Both the position numbers and the translations under genes were made by a program. Source: Gemmatimonadota bacterium (lineage in GTDB: Bacteria; Gemmatimonadota; Gemmatimonadetes; Longimicrobiales; Gaopeijiaceae). From it: a stretch of 64,000 nt of DNA. The number at the start of each line of letters is the position of its first letter. The first letter of the stretch is position 1. This document shows, piece after piece, positions 26,686 to 34,974 of the stretch. Under the pieces are notes generated by a model, which saw nothing but the letters and a program-made list of their open reading frames with translations, was not told the DNA's origin and made no database searches. Location: assembly GCA_021295835.1 (NCBI GenBank), contig JAGWBP010000015.1:13550-77549 (forward strand), given 5' to 3'.

Positions 26686-28121
26686 CCAGAACGGCGCTCG
26701 TGACCACCGTCATCCTCGTCTACCTGGGGGTCACCCTAGCGGTCGGGCTGGCGGCGGGACGGCGCGCCTCTCGGAGCGTGCAGGGCTACGTGGCCGGCGA
26801 CCGGGACTTCGGCTTGCTGGTCATGTACTTCATCACCGGGGCGACCGTCTTCTCCGCCTTCGCCTTCCTGGGCGGGCCCGGGTGGGCGTACTCGCGCGGC
26901 GCGGCCGCCTTCTACATCCTGGCGTACGGGGTCCTCGGGATGGCGCCGTGGTACGCGATGGGCCCCAAGGTGGCGGCGCTGGGTCGGCGCTTCGGCTTCG
27001 TGACGCAGGCGCAGCTTCTCGTGGGACGATTCCCCTCGCGGGGCCTCTCCGCGCTCCTGGCGCTCCTGACGCTGGCCGCCTTCGTCCCCTATGTGACGAT
27101 CCAGATGCGAGGCGCCGGGATCGTGATCGAGGCCGTGACCGACGGCGCGATTCCGATCGCGGCGGGGGCGGCGCTGGCCTACGCGATCGTGCTCGCCTAT
27201 GTGCTCGCGAGCGGCGTCTCGGCGGTCGGCTGGACGAACACCTTCCAGGGCGTCTTCATGCTCGTGCTCGCCTGGGCGCTGGGGATCTACCTGCCGATGC
27301 GGCTCTACGGCGGCGTGGGCCCGATGTTCGAGCGGATCGTCGCCGAACGCCCGGAACTCCTGGCGCTCCCCGGCAGGACCGGGGGCGGCGAGCCGTGGAG
27401 CTGGGGCGGGTACTCCTCGGCGATCCTCGCGAGCGCGATCGGGGTGACGATGTGGCCGCACCTCTTCATGAAGGCGTACACCGCCCGCAGCGACGCGATC
27501 ATCCGCCGGACCGTGATCCTCTTCCCCACCTTCCAGCTCTTCCTCATCCCCGTCTTCCTGATCGGCTTCGCCGGAGTGCTCTTCCCCGAGTCACCCGAGC
27601 AGGCGGACTTCATCCTCCCATTCCTCGTTCTGCGCTCGGAGCTGCCCGCCCTCGTCGTGGGGCTCTTCTGCGCCGGGGCGCTCTCCGCATCGATGTCCAC
27701 CGGAGACGCGCTGCTACACGGAGCGGCGTCGGTCGTCGTGCAGGACGGCGTGCGGCCCTTCCGGGAGCTCGGCGACCAGGCACAGAGGGTGCTGATGCGG
27801 ATCGTGGTCGTCGCCGTGGGAGGCGTGGCGTATCTCTTCGCGCTGGTGGAGGGCTTCTCGCTGGTGGAGCTGCTCCTGGCGTCCTACGGGATCGTCTGCC
27901 AGTACATGCCGACGATGCTGGCCGCGCTCTACTGGCGACGCGCGACCACGGCCGGGGCCGCGGCCGGACTGCTAGCGGGTGCCGCGGTGTCGGTCTTCTT
28001 CTTTCTGAACCCGGAGCTCCGACCGCTGGGCCTTCACGAGGGCATCCTGGGGCTCGCGGTCCTAGTCAGCGTGCGGAGCGCCCCGCAGGAGGCAGCCCAT
28101 GTGGAGTCTTACGTCGGCTAG
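26682..28121 (+). CDS. Sodium:solute symporter (SSS family)
   Basis: 479 residues with about thirteen membrane segments. The N-terminal region (RSVQGYVAGDRDFGLLVMYFITGATVFSAFAFLGGPGWAYSRGA) and the GALSASMSTGDALLHGAASVVVQD stretch are characteristic of the SSS fold, which imports a small organic solute with Na+. The subgroup resembles pantothenate/monocarboxylate-type members, but the substrate is not determinable. It is coupled to the small DUF3311-like gene. The last 151 bp of this gene are repeated at 29644-29794, on the far side of an inserted segment. Confidence 0.92.
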   Translation: MTRTALVTTVILVYLGVTLAVGLAAGRRASRSVQGYVAGDRDFGLLVMYFITGATVFSAFAFLGGPGWAYSRGAAAFYILAYGVLGMAPWYAMGPKVAALGRRFGFVTQAQLLVGRFPSRGLSALLALLTLAAFVPYVTIQMRGAGIVIEAVTDGAIPIAAGAALAYAIVLAYVLASGVSAVGWTNTFQGVFMLVLAWALGIYLPMRLYGGVGPMFERIVAERPELLALPGRTGGGEPWSWGGYSSAILASAIGVTMWPHLFMKAYTARSDAIIRRTVILFPTFQLFLIPVFLIGFAGVLFPESPEQADFILPFLVLRSELPALVVGLFCAGALSASMSTGDALLHGAASVVVQDGVRPFRELGDQAQRVLMRIVVVAVGGVAYLFALVEGFSLVELLLASYGIVCQYMPTMLAALYWRRATTAGAAAGLLAGAAVSVFFFLNPELRPLGLHEGILGLAVLVSVRSAPQEAAHVESYVG

Positions 28122-28147
28122 CTACTCCGCGTAGACCGAGACGACCC
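27971..28147 (+). repeat. 177-bp direct repeat, left copy (symporter 3' end plus rpmA 3' end)
   Basis: This segment matches 29644-29820 over its full length with only a few differences (one T/C change near the start, a missing T, and a small change near GTGGAGTC). It includes the end of the functional symporter gene and the last bases of rpmA (minus strand). The two copies flank about 1.5 kb of extra DNA. Confidence 0.93.
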
Positions 28148-28168
28148 GACGCCCTTCTTGTGGGCCAT
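28122..28168 (-). pseudogene. rpmA remnant with internal deletion
   Basis: On the minus strand the first nine or so codons of rpmA (MAHKKGVGSS) run straight into its last codons (the bases for VSVYAE and the TAG stop). The join is at the 9-bp word GACGACCCG, which occurs at both 29813-29821 and 30018-30026 in the intact gene. Deleting the 205 bp between them gives exactly this sequence, and it leaves the frame broken. The bases past the ATG also partly match the intact gene's leader. Confidence 0.88.
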
Positions 28169-28179
28169 TTCCGGCTCTC

Positions 28180-28954
28180 CTAGAGGCCGACGAGCAGCAG
28201 GCCCTCAATTCCCCGGGGCCGGTCGATTGCCGCAATCCATGCCAGCCTCTCCCCCGGCAGCGGAGGGGGCACGGGGATCGACGGACAGTGGCTGGCAAGT
28301 CCGGCAAGGCGTATTCCCATCTCCTCGAAAAGCCCGGATAGCCTGCACTCCGTCTCGACCCAGTGAACGCACTCGCACCTCGGTGGACCATTATAGCAGT
28401 CACACTTGCGCCGAAGGGTCGCCGTACAAGTCCATCGAATTTTTCCACCCCCGGTGCCCGCCCTCGTGCACAAGCGTTTTCCAGCTGTCGCGGTTCTTCT
28501 TTATCAGCACAAGGTGCGATGTGCGCTCTATCTCGCCCTCCTCAACAGGTACGGACAGCCCACTAATGTGGAAACCGTCGTATTCGTCAGTCAATGGCTT
28601 CCTGAAGGTCGCGCAGTAAATGGGCTCCGGGTACCACGCGTTCGGTTCCAAGGCCGCGTGGGCCAGCATGTTGCCGGTGCCCCATTCTGCGGCGTCGATG
28701 TACGATTGATCCACCCCGCACTCGTCGCTCGTCCTCCAGGTTGCAAACCTGTGCGCCAGAAGGTAGTCGCGTATCTCCTCCTTCAGCTCCCATTTCTTGT
28801 TCCAGTGTGTGTACTGGTCAAGACACCCCTCAACCGTAGGGATATCGCACTGCAACTGCGAATGCTGCGCATCCAGCGTCCCCAGCCCGCCCAGCCAAGC
28901 TGCTAGGCAAGCCCAGATCCCCACCGCGTACGGGCCCCTGCTGGCGACCGTCAT
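28180..28954 (-). pseudogene. Secreted HExxH protein, frameshifted near its end
   Basis: From the ATG at 28954 (overlapping the upstream stop as ATGA) the frame runs to 28400, 184 residues. A signal peptide (IWACLAAWLGGLGTLDAQ) precedes a Cys-rich region and TLVHEGGHRGWKNS (His163, Glu164, His167), a zinc-protease-like HExxH. It stops soon after at GDPSAQV. A neighbouring frame picks up at the same place with KCDCYNGPPRCECVHWVETE and continues for about 75 residues to a TAG at 28180. This second part looks like real protein and would supply further cysteines and a possible third zinc ligand. A single-base indel near 28400-28420, real or from sequencing, explains it. Confidence 0.65.
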
Positions 28955-29547
28955 CGCCCCACCTGGGCCGGGCCGAACTTGCGGACCCACTCCTCGGGCG
29001 AAAGCGTCCCTAGGAATGCCCCTGGCGGGGTCACGATCAAGGGAATGGTGAAGTCCGGGGGGGCGGAGTAGAACGACACGACAGCGTCAGGACCGTTGTT
29101 GCGCATCTGTTCCAAATCGTACACCGTGGTTACATAGTAGTCGTTGTTCTCGTCTTTATGGCGCATGGCGTGTCCCCAGGTGCCGTCCGGGGGCGACCCC
29201 CATTCCGCCACCAACCAACTCCCGCGGCAGACCTTGAACTGCGCCGCCGCCGGATGCGCGGCCCGCTCCTCCTTGTCCATCTCGCACCAGAGGCCATAGG
29301 CCCTTTTGCTCAAACCCCTCCGTACATGGGCCAGACTATTCCTTTCCCTGCTCGTATACCGATCCTTGCTGGTCGGCCCGCGTAACGCCTCCTCATAGGC
29401 CCGGTAGGAGGCCAGGCACTGATCCAGGGTGTCGCAGTCGTCCGAAGGAAACCGAGGCGCAACAGCCGCGCCCCCAGGAGAACGGGTGGTCATGGTCTCG
29501 GCGCAGGCCGTCAGCGCGGCAAGCGCCATCAGGGTTCGCAGTCTCAT
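28951..29547 (-). CDS. Predicted lipoprotein, paralogue-like partner of the HExxH protein
   Basis: 198 residues. MRLRTLMALAALTACAE is a short lipoprotein signal. The mature part has DDCDTLDQCLASYRAYEEAL and later WLVAEWGSPPDG with GHAMRH. The following gene has QCDIPTVEGCLDQYTHW and AAEWGTGNMLAHA, so both share a C-D...C-L...Y element and an A-E-W-G...H-A element in the same order; they are probably distant paralogues. The stop overlaps the next start (ATGA), showing translational coupling. Unlike its neighbour this protein has no HExxH. Both genes sit inside the direct-repeat-flanked segment. Function unknown. Confidence 0.65.
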   Translation of the reverse strand: MRLRTLMALAALTACAETMTTRSPGGAAVAPRFPSDDCDTLDQCLASYRAYEEALRGPTSKDRYTSRERNSLAHVRRGLSKRAYGLWCEMDKEERAAHPAAAQFKVCRGSWLVAEWGSPPDGTWGHAMRHKDENNDYYVTTVYDLEQMRNNGPDAVVSFYSAPPDFTIPLIVTPPGAFLGTLSPEEWVRKFGPAQVGR

Positions 29548-29643
29548 TTCTGGGCCTCCCTCTCTGGACGAATGGGCGGGCCGGGGCGCTCCCCGGCCAG
29601 CGGCACTCCAACATAGGCAGTCTTTCCCGCTTGTGTAAATTGC

Positions 29644-29820
29644 GCTAGCGGGCGCCGCGGTGTCGGTCTTCTTCTTTCTGAACCCGGAGCTCCGACCGCT
29701 GGGCCTTCACGAGGGCATCCTGGGGCTCGCGGCCTAGTCAGCGTGCGGAGCGCCCCGCAGGAGGCAGCCCATGTGGAGTCCCTACGTCGGCTAGCTACTC
29801 CGCGTAGACCGAGACGACCC
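29644..29820 (+). repeat. 177-bp direct repeat, right copy
   Basis: Second copy of 27971-28147. Bases 29644-29794 are a dead fragment of the symporter 3' end: the missing T shifts its frame and no start is available. Bases 29795-29820 belong to the intact rpmA gene. The 29548-29643 stretch between the lipoprotein start and this copy has no other gene. Confidence 0.93.
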
Positions 29821-30046
29821 GCCGACGGCGCAGATTCTCGAACTTCACGACCCCGCCCGCCTTGGCGAAGAGGGTGTCGTCCCTTCCCCGGCCCACATTC
29901 ACGCCGGGGTGGAAGCGCGTGCCGCGCTGCCTGACCAGGATATTGCCCGCGACCACGCTCTCGCCCGCGTAGCGCTTGACGCCGAGGCGCTTCGGATTGC
30001 TGTCGCGTCCGTTTCGGGACGACCCGACGCCCTTCTTGTGGGCCAT
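29795..30046 (-). CDS. rpmA: 50S ribosomal protein L27
   Basis: 83 residues beginning MAHKKGVGSSRNGRDSNPKR, the highly conserved start of L27 whose N-terminus reaches the peptidyl transferase centre. It continues LGVKRYAGESVVAGNILVRQ and GRGRDDTLFAKAGGVVKFE. The gene is intact, in contrast to the remnant at 28122-28168. It follows rplU by 24 bp in the usual rplU-rpmA order. The Shine-Dalgarno region lies in GGAGACTCCCACC on the minus strand. Confidence 0.98.
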   Translation of the reverse strand: MAHKKGVGSSRNGRDSNPKRLGVKRYAGESVVAGNILVRQRGTRFHPGVNVGRGRDDTLFAKAGGVVKFENLRRRRVVSVYAE

Positions 30047-30070
30047 GGTGGGAGTCTCCTAGCAGTCCTG

Positions 30071-30385
30071 CTAGAGGGTGATGTCGCCGATGCGCACCAC
30101 CGTGAAGCCCTGGCGGTGGCCCTGCTTGCGGCGATACCCCTTGCGCCGCTTGCGCTTGAAGACGGTGATCTTGGGCGTCCGATCGTGTGCGACGACCTCG
30201 GCCGTGACCGCCGCGCCCTCGACCGTCGGGGTTCCCACTGCCACCCCCGCCTCACCGTCCGAGGCGAGGAGCACATCGTCGAAGGTGACGGTCGCGCCGG
30301 GCTCGGCGTCGATCGTGGGGATCAGCAGCTTCGCGCCCCGCTCGGCCCTAAACTGCTTTCCCCCGGTTCTGATCACAGCGAACAT
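30071..30385 (-). CDS. rplU: 50S ribosomal protein L21
   Basis: 104 residues starting MFAVIRTGGKQFRAERGAKL, with the conserved C-terminal RKRRKGYRRKQGHRQGFTVV, both hallmarks of L21, a component of the large subunit that contacts 23S rRNA. Length is normal. It lies between rng and rpmA; RNase G/E next to rplU-rpmA is a common order. The 83-bp gap from rng (30386-30468) may hold a leader or autoregulatory site but no clear structure was identified. Confidence 0.98.
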   Translation of the reverse strand: MFAVIRTGGKQFRAERGAKLLIPTIDAEPGATVTFDDVLLASDGEAGVAVGTPTVEGAAVTAEVVAHDRTPKITVFKRKRRKGYRRKQGHRQGFTVVRIGDITL

Positions 30386-30468
30386 GGGCTAGCCACCCTA
30401 GAGTGAATCGTGCACAGACCCCTAGGCATAACGCCGCATCGCACCAGGGTCAATAGGCGGAGTGGCCG

Positions 30469-32004
30469 CTACCGTGCCGAGGCACCCTCCGCCACCCGGT
30501 ACCGCCCCGTGACGTCCGTCTCGGCACGCCCGGAGAGGAGGCGGAACTGGTCGGGCCGCATCAGGGGGTCGTCGCGAAGGTGGAGCTCCATGCCGGCGGC
30601 CCGCGCGAGGTCGTCGAGGAGGCGCGACTCCTTCTCGAGGATGTGGAGCGCAGTGCGCGGGTGCACGCACACCAGCAGGCGACGCTCCTCGCCCGCCACC
30701 CCCGCCCTTCGGACCGATCGCTCGATCTCGCGCACGATCGTCTCGGCCGTCCAGAGGCGTCCACTCCCCTCGCAGAACGCGCACTCCTCGGTCAGGGAGT
30801 GCATGATCGAGGGGCGCACCCGCTGGCGCGTCATCTCGATCAGCCCGAGGTCGGATACCTGGGAGGTCCGCGTGCGGGCGCGGTCCCGCGCCAGGTGCGA
30901 CCGCAGCTCGAGGAGGACCCGCTGGCGATCCTCCGCGTCCTCCATGTCGATGAAGTCGATCACGACGATTCCGCCGATGTCGCGGAGCCGGAGCTGGGTG
31001 GCGATCTCGCCGGCGGCGTCGAGGTTGGTCTTCAGGATGATGCGATCGGGGTCCCTGCCCCGACGCGCCGAGCGGCCCGAGTTCACATCGATCGCGACCA
31101 GCGCCTCGGTCTGCTCGATGACGATGTAGCCCCCCGAGGGAAGATCCACCCGGGGCTGGAAGGAGCGCTGGACCTCGTCGGCGATCCCGGAGTCGTCGAA
31201 GAGGTGCCCAGCTCCCCCGAAGTAGTGCACCCGGTCGATCAGCTCGGGAGCGAATGCCCGCACGTACTGCGAGATCTGCGAGTGGACGTCCCGGTTGTCG
31301 CTCGTCACCGACTCGAAGCGGCTGGTGAAGAGGTCGCGGATAACACCCGAGATCAGCTTCGCCTCCGAGTGCACCAGCGTCGGCGCCTCGGCCTTGCGCG
31401 CACGGCGCTCGATCGCCTTCCAACTGCGATGAAGCCGCCTGTACTCGCGCTTCAGCTTCTCCTCCGTCAGCTCCTCCCCGGCGGTGCGTACAATGACGCC
31501 GCCCTCCCCGCCATCCACCACCTCTCTGGCCATCGCCCGGAGGCGGGCGCGCTCGCTCTGGTGCCCGATCTTCCGGCTCACCCCCACCTGGCTAGAGTCC
31601 GGGATGTAGACCAGAAAGCGGCCCGGCAGCGAGATCTGGGTCGTCACGCGGGGCCCCTTGGTCGAGATGGCCTCCTTGGTGACCTTGACGAGGATCTCCT
31701 GCCCCCTGCTCAGCACCTCCTGGACCGGAGGCGCACTCCGGCCCCGCCGCGTCCCGTCGCCACCGCCCTCGTGGTCGTCGCGAGCCAGATCCGACGCGTG
31801 CAGGAAGGCGGCCTTCTCCCTCCCGATGTCCACAAATACGGCCTGCAGCCCCGGCAGCACCGCCTCGACAACGCCTAGGAAGATGTCGCCCGTCACGCGG
31901 TCCTGGCCCGCGCGGTCGAACATGAGCTCCGCCAGCCGCCCATCCTCGCGGAGCGCGACCCACGACTCCCCGGCCGAGGCGCTGATCAGGATCTCGCGCC
32001 TCAA
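30469..32004 (-). CDS. rng: Ribonuclease G/E
   Basis: 511 residues. The S1-like RNA-binding domain is visible early (GDIFLGVVEAVLPGLQAVFVDIGREKAAFLH). The catalytic DNase I-like part has IEQTEALVAIDVNSGRS with the metal-binding aspartate and GGIVVIDFIDME with the second. The zinc-link motif is CAFCEGSGRLW, with the two cysteines that bridge subunits. The enzyme cleaves AU-rich single-stranded RNA and matures rRNA. The length fits RNase G and not the long RNase E, which has a scaffold tail. The start is a TTG at 32004, 16 bp behind the acyl-CoA dehydrogenase stop. Confidence 0.95.
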   Translation of the reverse strand: MRREILISASAGESWVALREDGRLAELMFDRAGQDRVTGDIFLGVVEAVLPGLQAVFVDIGREKAAFLHASDLARDDHEGGGDGTRRGRSAPPVQEVLSRGQEILVKVTKEAISTKGPRVTTQISLPGRFLVYIPDSSQVGVSRKIGHQSERARLRAMAREVVDGGEGGVIVRTAGEELTEEKLKREYRRLHRSWKAIERRARKAEAPTLVHSEAKLISGVIRDLFTSRFESVTSDNRDVHSQISQYVRAFAPELIDRVHYFGGAGHLFDDSGIADEVQRSFQPRVDLPSGGYIVIEQTEALVAIDVNSGRSARRGRDPDRIILKTNLDAAGEIATQLRLRDIGGIVVIDFIDMEDAEDRQRVLLELRSHLARDRARTRTSQVSDLGLIEMTRQRVRPSIMHSLTEECAFCEGSGRLWTAETIVREIERSVRRAGVAGEERRLLVCVHPRTALHILEKESRLLDDLARAAGMELHLRDDPLMRPDQFRLLSGRAETDVTGRYRVAEGASAR

Positions 32005-32020
32005 GTGGGGGAGCCCTCCG

Positions 32021-33232
32021 TCACGCCTGCATCTCCTCGAGGAGGTGGCGGGAGATGACCAGCTTCTGGATCTCCGGCGTGCCCTCTCCGATCTCGCACG
32101 CCTTGGCGTCGCGCATCATGCGTTCGACCGGGTAGTCCGAGGTGTAGCCCGCCCCCCCAAGGCACTGCACCGCCCTGCGAGTGGCCGAGGCGGCGAGTGC
32201 CGCCGAGGTGAGCTTGGCCATCGCCGCCTCCTTCCCGAAGGGACGGCCCCGGTCCTTCAGCCACGCGGCGTGGTAGGTGAGGTGACGTGCGCCCTGCACC
32301 TGGGCGGCCACCTCCGCCAGTCCGAAGCGGATCTCCTGGCGATCCCAGATCGGCCGACCGAACTGCCGCCGCCGCACCGTGTACGCGAGCGCCACATCGA
32401 GCGCCCCCTGCGCGATCCCCAGCGAGAGGGCGGCCACGCCGATCCTCCCGGCATCGAGCGTCCTCATGAAGTTGGCGAACCCGAGCCCCTCCTCCCCCAG
32501 GAGCTGCCCCGAGCCCACCCGCACATCCCGGAGGTGGAGCTCCCGTGTGTCCGAGGCCCGCCACCCCAGCTTGTCCTCGCAGGCACCGGCCGCGACGCCG
32601 TCGCTGTACGGCAGCTCCGGACGATGGCCGACACCCACCCTCGCGGCCCCTTCCGGATCGGCGGTGGGCTTGCACACCACAAAGCTGGATATGCCCCCGT
32701 GCCCCTCTCCCGCGCTGGTCCTGGCCGTGATCACGAAGATCTCGCCGACCCCGCCATTCGTGATGAAGATCTTGGAGCCGGTGATCGCATACCCGTCCGT
32801 CCATCTCTCCGCCCGGGTAGCGGTGCCGGCCGCATCCGATCCCGCGCCGGGCTCCGTCAGACCAAAGCCGCCGAGCACCTGGCCCGAGGCGAGGAGTGGC
32901 ACGAAGCGCTCCCGCTGCTCGTCCGTCCCGAAGTGCACTATGGGCGAGGTGCCCAGAGTGGTGTGCGCGGAGACCGTGATCGCGTGGCTCGCGTCGTGCC
33001 TGGCCAGCTCCTCGACAACCACGATGTAGCTGAGGTAGTCGAGGCCCATCCCCGAGAGCTCCCGGGGCCACGGCACCCCGAACCACCCCCTATCCCCCAT
33101 CTCCTTCACATTCCGCCAGGGGAAGCTGCCGGTCTCGTCGAGCTCGCGCGCCACCGGCGCCACCTTCTCGAGGCCGAAGCGCCGCACCGCGGCCTGCAGC
33201 TCCAGATGGGATTCGTCGAGGTATGGTTCCAC
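32021..33232 (-). CDS. Acyl-CoA dehydrogenase
   Basis: 403 residues. FGLTEPGAGSDAAGTATRA and the following YAITGSKIFITNGGVGEIF are the FAD-binding signature 1 region; RRQFGRPIWDRQEIRFGLAEVA and QCLGGAGYTSDYPVERMMRDAKACEIGEGTPEIQKL form the C-terminal helical domain with the catalytic Glu in IGEGT. It converts acyl-CoA to trans-2-enoyl-CoA and passes electrons to EtfAB. It is encoded before rng and after recQ on the minus strand. The nearby acyl-CoA carboxylase operon (35.2-39.8 kb) suggests branched-chain substrates, but the side chain cannot be inferred. Confidence 0.94.
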   Translation of the reverse strand: MEPYLDESHLELQAAVRRFGLEKVAPVARELDETGSFPWRNVKEMGDRGWFGVPWPRELSGMGLDYLSYIVVVEELARHDASHAITVSAHTTLGTSPIVHFGTDEQRERFVPLLASGQVLGGFGLTEPGAGSDAAGTATRAERWTDGYAITGSKIFITNGGVGEIFVITARTSAGEGHGGISSFVVCKPTADPEGAARVGVGHRPELPYSDGVAAGACEDKLGWRASDTRELHLRDVRVGSGQLLGEEGLGFANFMRTLDAGRIGVAALSLGIAQGALDVALAYTVRRRQFGRPIWDRQEIRFGLAEVAAQVQGARHLTYHAAWLKDRGRPFGKEAAMAKLTSAALAASATRRAVQCLGGAGYTSDYPVERMMRDAKACEIGEGTPEIQKLVISRHLLEEMQA

Positions 33233-33280
33233 GGCAGCGGCCGTCGCCTCTCCTAGCCGGGGTGGTCGCCTGGCGAACGG

Positions 33281-34801
33281 CTACCTGGCCACGGTGCGCC
33301 GTCCTTCGCAGCGGTCGCACGATCCGCAGCGACGCCCTGAGGGCTCCTCTCCAAGGTAACGCAGTAGCGCAGCCCTACGGCACGATCGGGAGCGTGCGTA
33401 ACGCCGAATGCCCCGCAGCCGCGCCCTGGCCTGGCGGCGAGCCGCGACCAGGGGGGTCAGGTCGGGCTCCCTCCCCGTAGCCCTGACCGGCTCGTCCGCA
33501 ACCTTCGGGGGAGCGTCGCCCGCACGGTGCGGCCAGTCGTCCAGCCACTCGGCCAGGGCGGGGTCCACCCTCACCGCGTCGGCACGTACCAGCCAACGGA
33601 GACGTGGAATGTGAGTGGCGCCCCTGCGGACCAGCTCGGCGCCGTCAAGGCGGAGGCGCGATCTCCGCGACCCCAGCGCCCGATGGAGCGCCAGGACCTT
33701 GCGCGGGCTCGGATAGGCGCGCTCCATGAACATCTCCGGGACTCGCCAGTCGCCCCGGTGGACAAAGCCGAGCGCCACGGACCCCTCCCCGTCGCGACCG
33801 GCGCGACCGGCCTCCTGGTAGTAGCTCTCCACCGAACCGGGGAGGGTGTAGTGGAAGACCGCCCCAACATCCCCCCGGTCGATCCCCATCCCGAAGGCGC
33901 ATGTCGCCACGATCACCTGCGACTCGCCGGAGAGGAAGCGCTCCTGCACGGCCCCTCTCTCCTCGGCGGGGAGCCCCGCGTGGTACGCCTCTCCGGCCAC
34001 ACCGAGCGCGGCCAGCGCACGGCGGACACTCGTCACCGTCCTGCGGGTAGGCGCGTAGACGATGACGGCTCGGCACGGGCCGCCTCCCGCCCCCCTGGCG
34101 GTGCCTCGGACAATGCGGGCGATCCTGCGCACCCGCTCGGCGCCGGGCGGCATCTCCGACACCAGCCAGCGTATGTTGGGCCTGTCGAAGGAGGTGACCA
34201 CACGGGTGGGATCGGCTAGGCGGAGGACGCCTGCGATGTCGTCGCGCACGGCCGGAGTAGCCGTTGCGGTGACCGCCAGGACGGGGGCGGAGACGACATC
34301 GCGCAGACGGTGGATGCGGCGAAAGGAAGGTCTGAAGTCGTGACCCCACTCCGAAATGCAGTGCGCCTCGTCAACGGTGACGAGCGAGACCCGGGAAGCG
34401 CCCAGGCGGCGGCGGAGCCGCTCGCTCTCCAGGCGCTCGGGCGAGCAGAAGAGCAGGTCCAGGCGGCCAGCGGGGAGCGCGGTCTCCACTCGGCGCTGCT
34501 CGTGCCTGGGAATCTGGGAGGTGAGAGAGGCGGCCCGGAGACCCAGGCTCCGCGCCCGCTCGACCTGGTCCTGCATGAGCGAGATGAGCGGGCTCGCCAC
34601 CAGCACCAGGCCCGGCATCATGAAGGCAGGCAACTGGTAGCAGAGGGTCTTGCCGCCCCCGGTGGGGAGCACGCCCAGGGTGTCGCGTCCGGAGAGGACG
34701 CTCGCGACCAGGCGCTCCTGTCCGGGGCGGAAGGCGTCGAAGCCGAACTCTTCGCGGAGGGTGGCGCGGGCTGCCGACGAGGTGACAGGGGTACTCGTCA
34801 C
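33281..34801 (-). CDS. recQ: ATP-dependent DNA helicase RecQ
   Basis: 506 residues. All SF2 motifs are there: FRPGQERLVASVLSGRDTLG (motif 0), LPTGGGKTLCYQLPA (Walker A), VDEAHCISEWGHDFRPSF (DEAH box and the RecQ aromatic loop), VIVYAPTRRTV, and ATCAFGMGIDRGDVGAVFHY with PGSVESYYQEAGRAGRDG. A zinc-binding C-terminal end is seen in CRRAALLRYLGEEPSGRRCG...CDRC. There is no HRDC domain, so it is a short form. It unwinds DNA 3'-5' during repair. The start is GTG at 34801, immediately against an AT-rich TGTAAA/TTTACA element and with no Shine-Dalgarno, suggesting leaderless translation. Confidence 0.95.
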   Translation of the reverse strand: MTSTPVTSSAARATLREEFGFDAFRPGQERLVASVLSGRDTLGVLPTGGGKTLCYQLPAFMMPGLVLVASPLISLMQDQVERARSLGLRAASLTSQIPRHEQRRVETALPAGRLDLLFCSPERLESERLRRRLGASRVSLVTVDEAHCISEWGHDFRPSFRRIHRLRDVVSAPVLAVTATATPAVRDDIAGVLRLADPTRVVTSFDRPNIRWLVSEMPPGAERVRRIARIVRGTARGAGGGPCRAVIVYAPTRRTVTSVRRALAALGVAGEAYHAGLPAEERGAVQERFLSGESQVIVATCAFGMGIDRGDVGAVFHYTLPGSVESYYQEAGRAGRDGEGSVALGFVHRGDWRVPEMFMERAYPSPRKVLALHRALGSRRSRLRLDGAELVRRGATHIPRLRWLVRADAVRVDPALAEWLDDWPHRAGDAPPKVADEPVRATGREPDLTPLVAARRQARARLRGIRRYARSRSCRRAALLRYLGEEPSGRRCGSCDRCEGRRTVAR

Positions 34802-34802
34802 T

Positions 34803-34842
34803 TGTAAAGAATAATTTACATAATGTAAAGTGAAAATTTACA
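34803..34842 (-). promoter_or_regulatory. Two tandem TGTAAA/TTTACA palindromes before recQ
   Basis: Palindrome 1 is TGTAAA (34803-34808), 6-base spacer, TTTACA (34815-34820). Palindrome 2 is TGTAAA (34824-34829), 7-base spacer, TTTACA (34837-34842). The block is strikingly AT-rich and directly touches the recQ GTG. It looks like an operator overlapping a promoter. TTTACA-type half-sites recall those used by some MerR-family (CarH/LitR-like) regulators, but that link is only a guess. Confidence 0.65.
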
Positions 34843-34974
34843 TACAGGAGGAAGCGCAGGCGACGGACGGGCCCGCCCCCCGGGGGCAATGAAGGGGCCC
34901 GAAGCGGGGCGATGGAATGGCGATTTGGGCCAGCCCCGGGGGGCAGCCCGGATGAACGTGCGCCCTCCGGGCCG

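Noticed and set aside
28141..29820. Insertion sequence or integron as the source of the cassette
   Set aside because: No transposase, integrase, terminal inverted repeats or attC-like structure; the flanking repeats are host gene ends and not a short target-site duplication.
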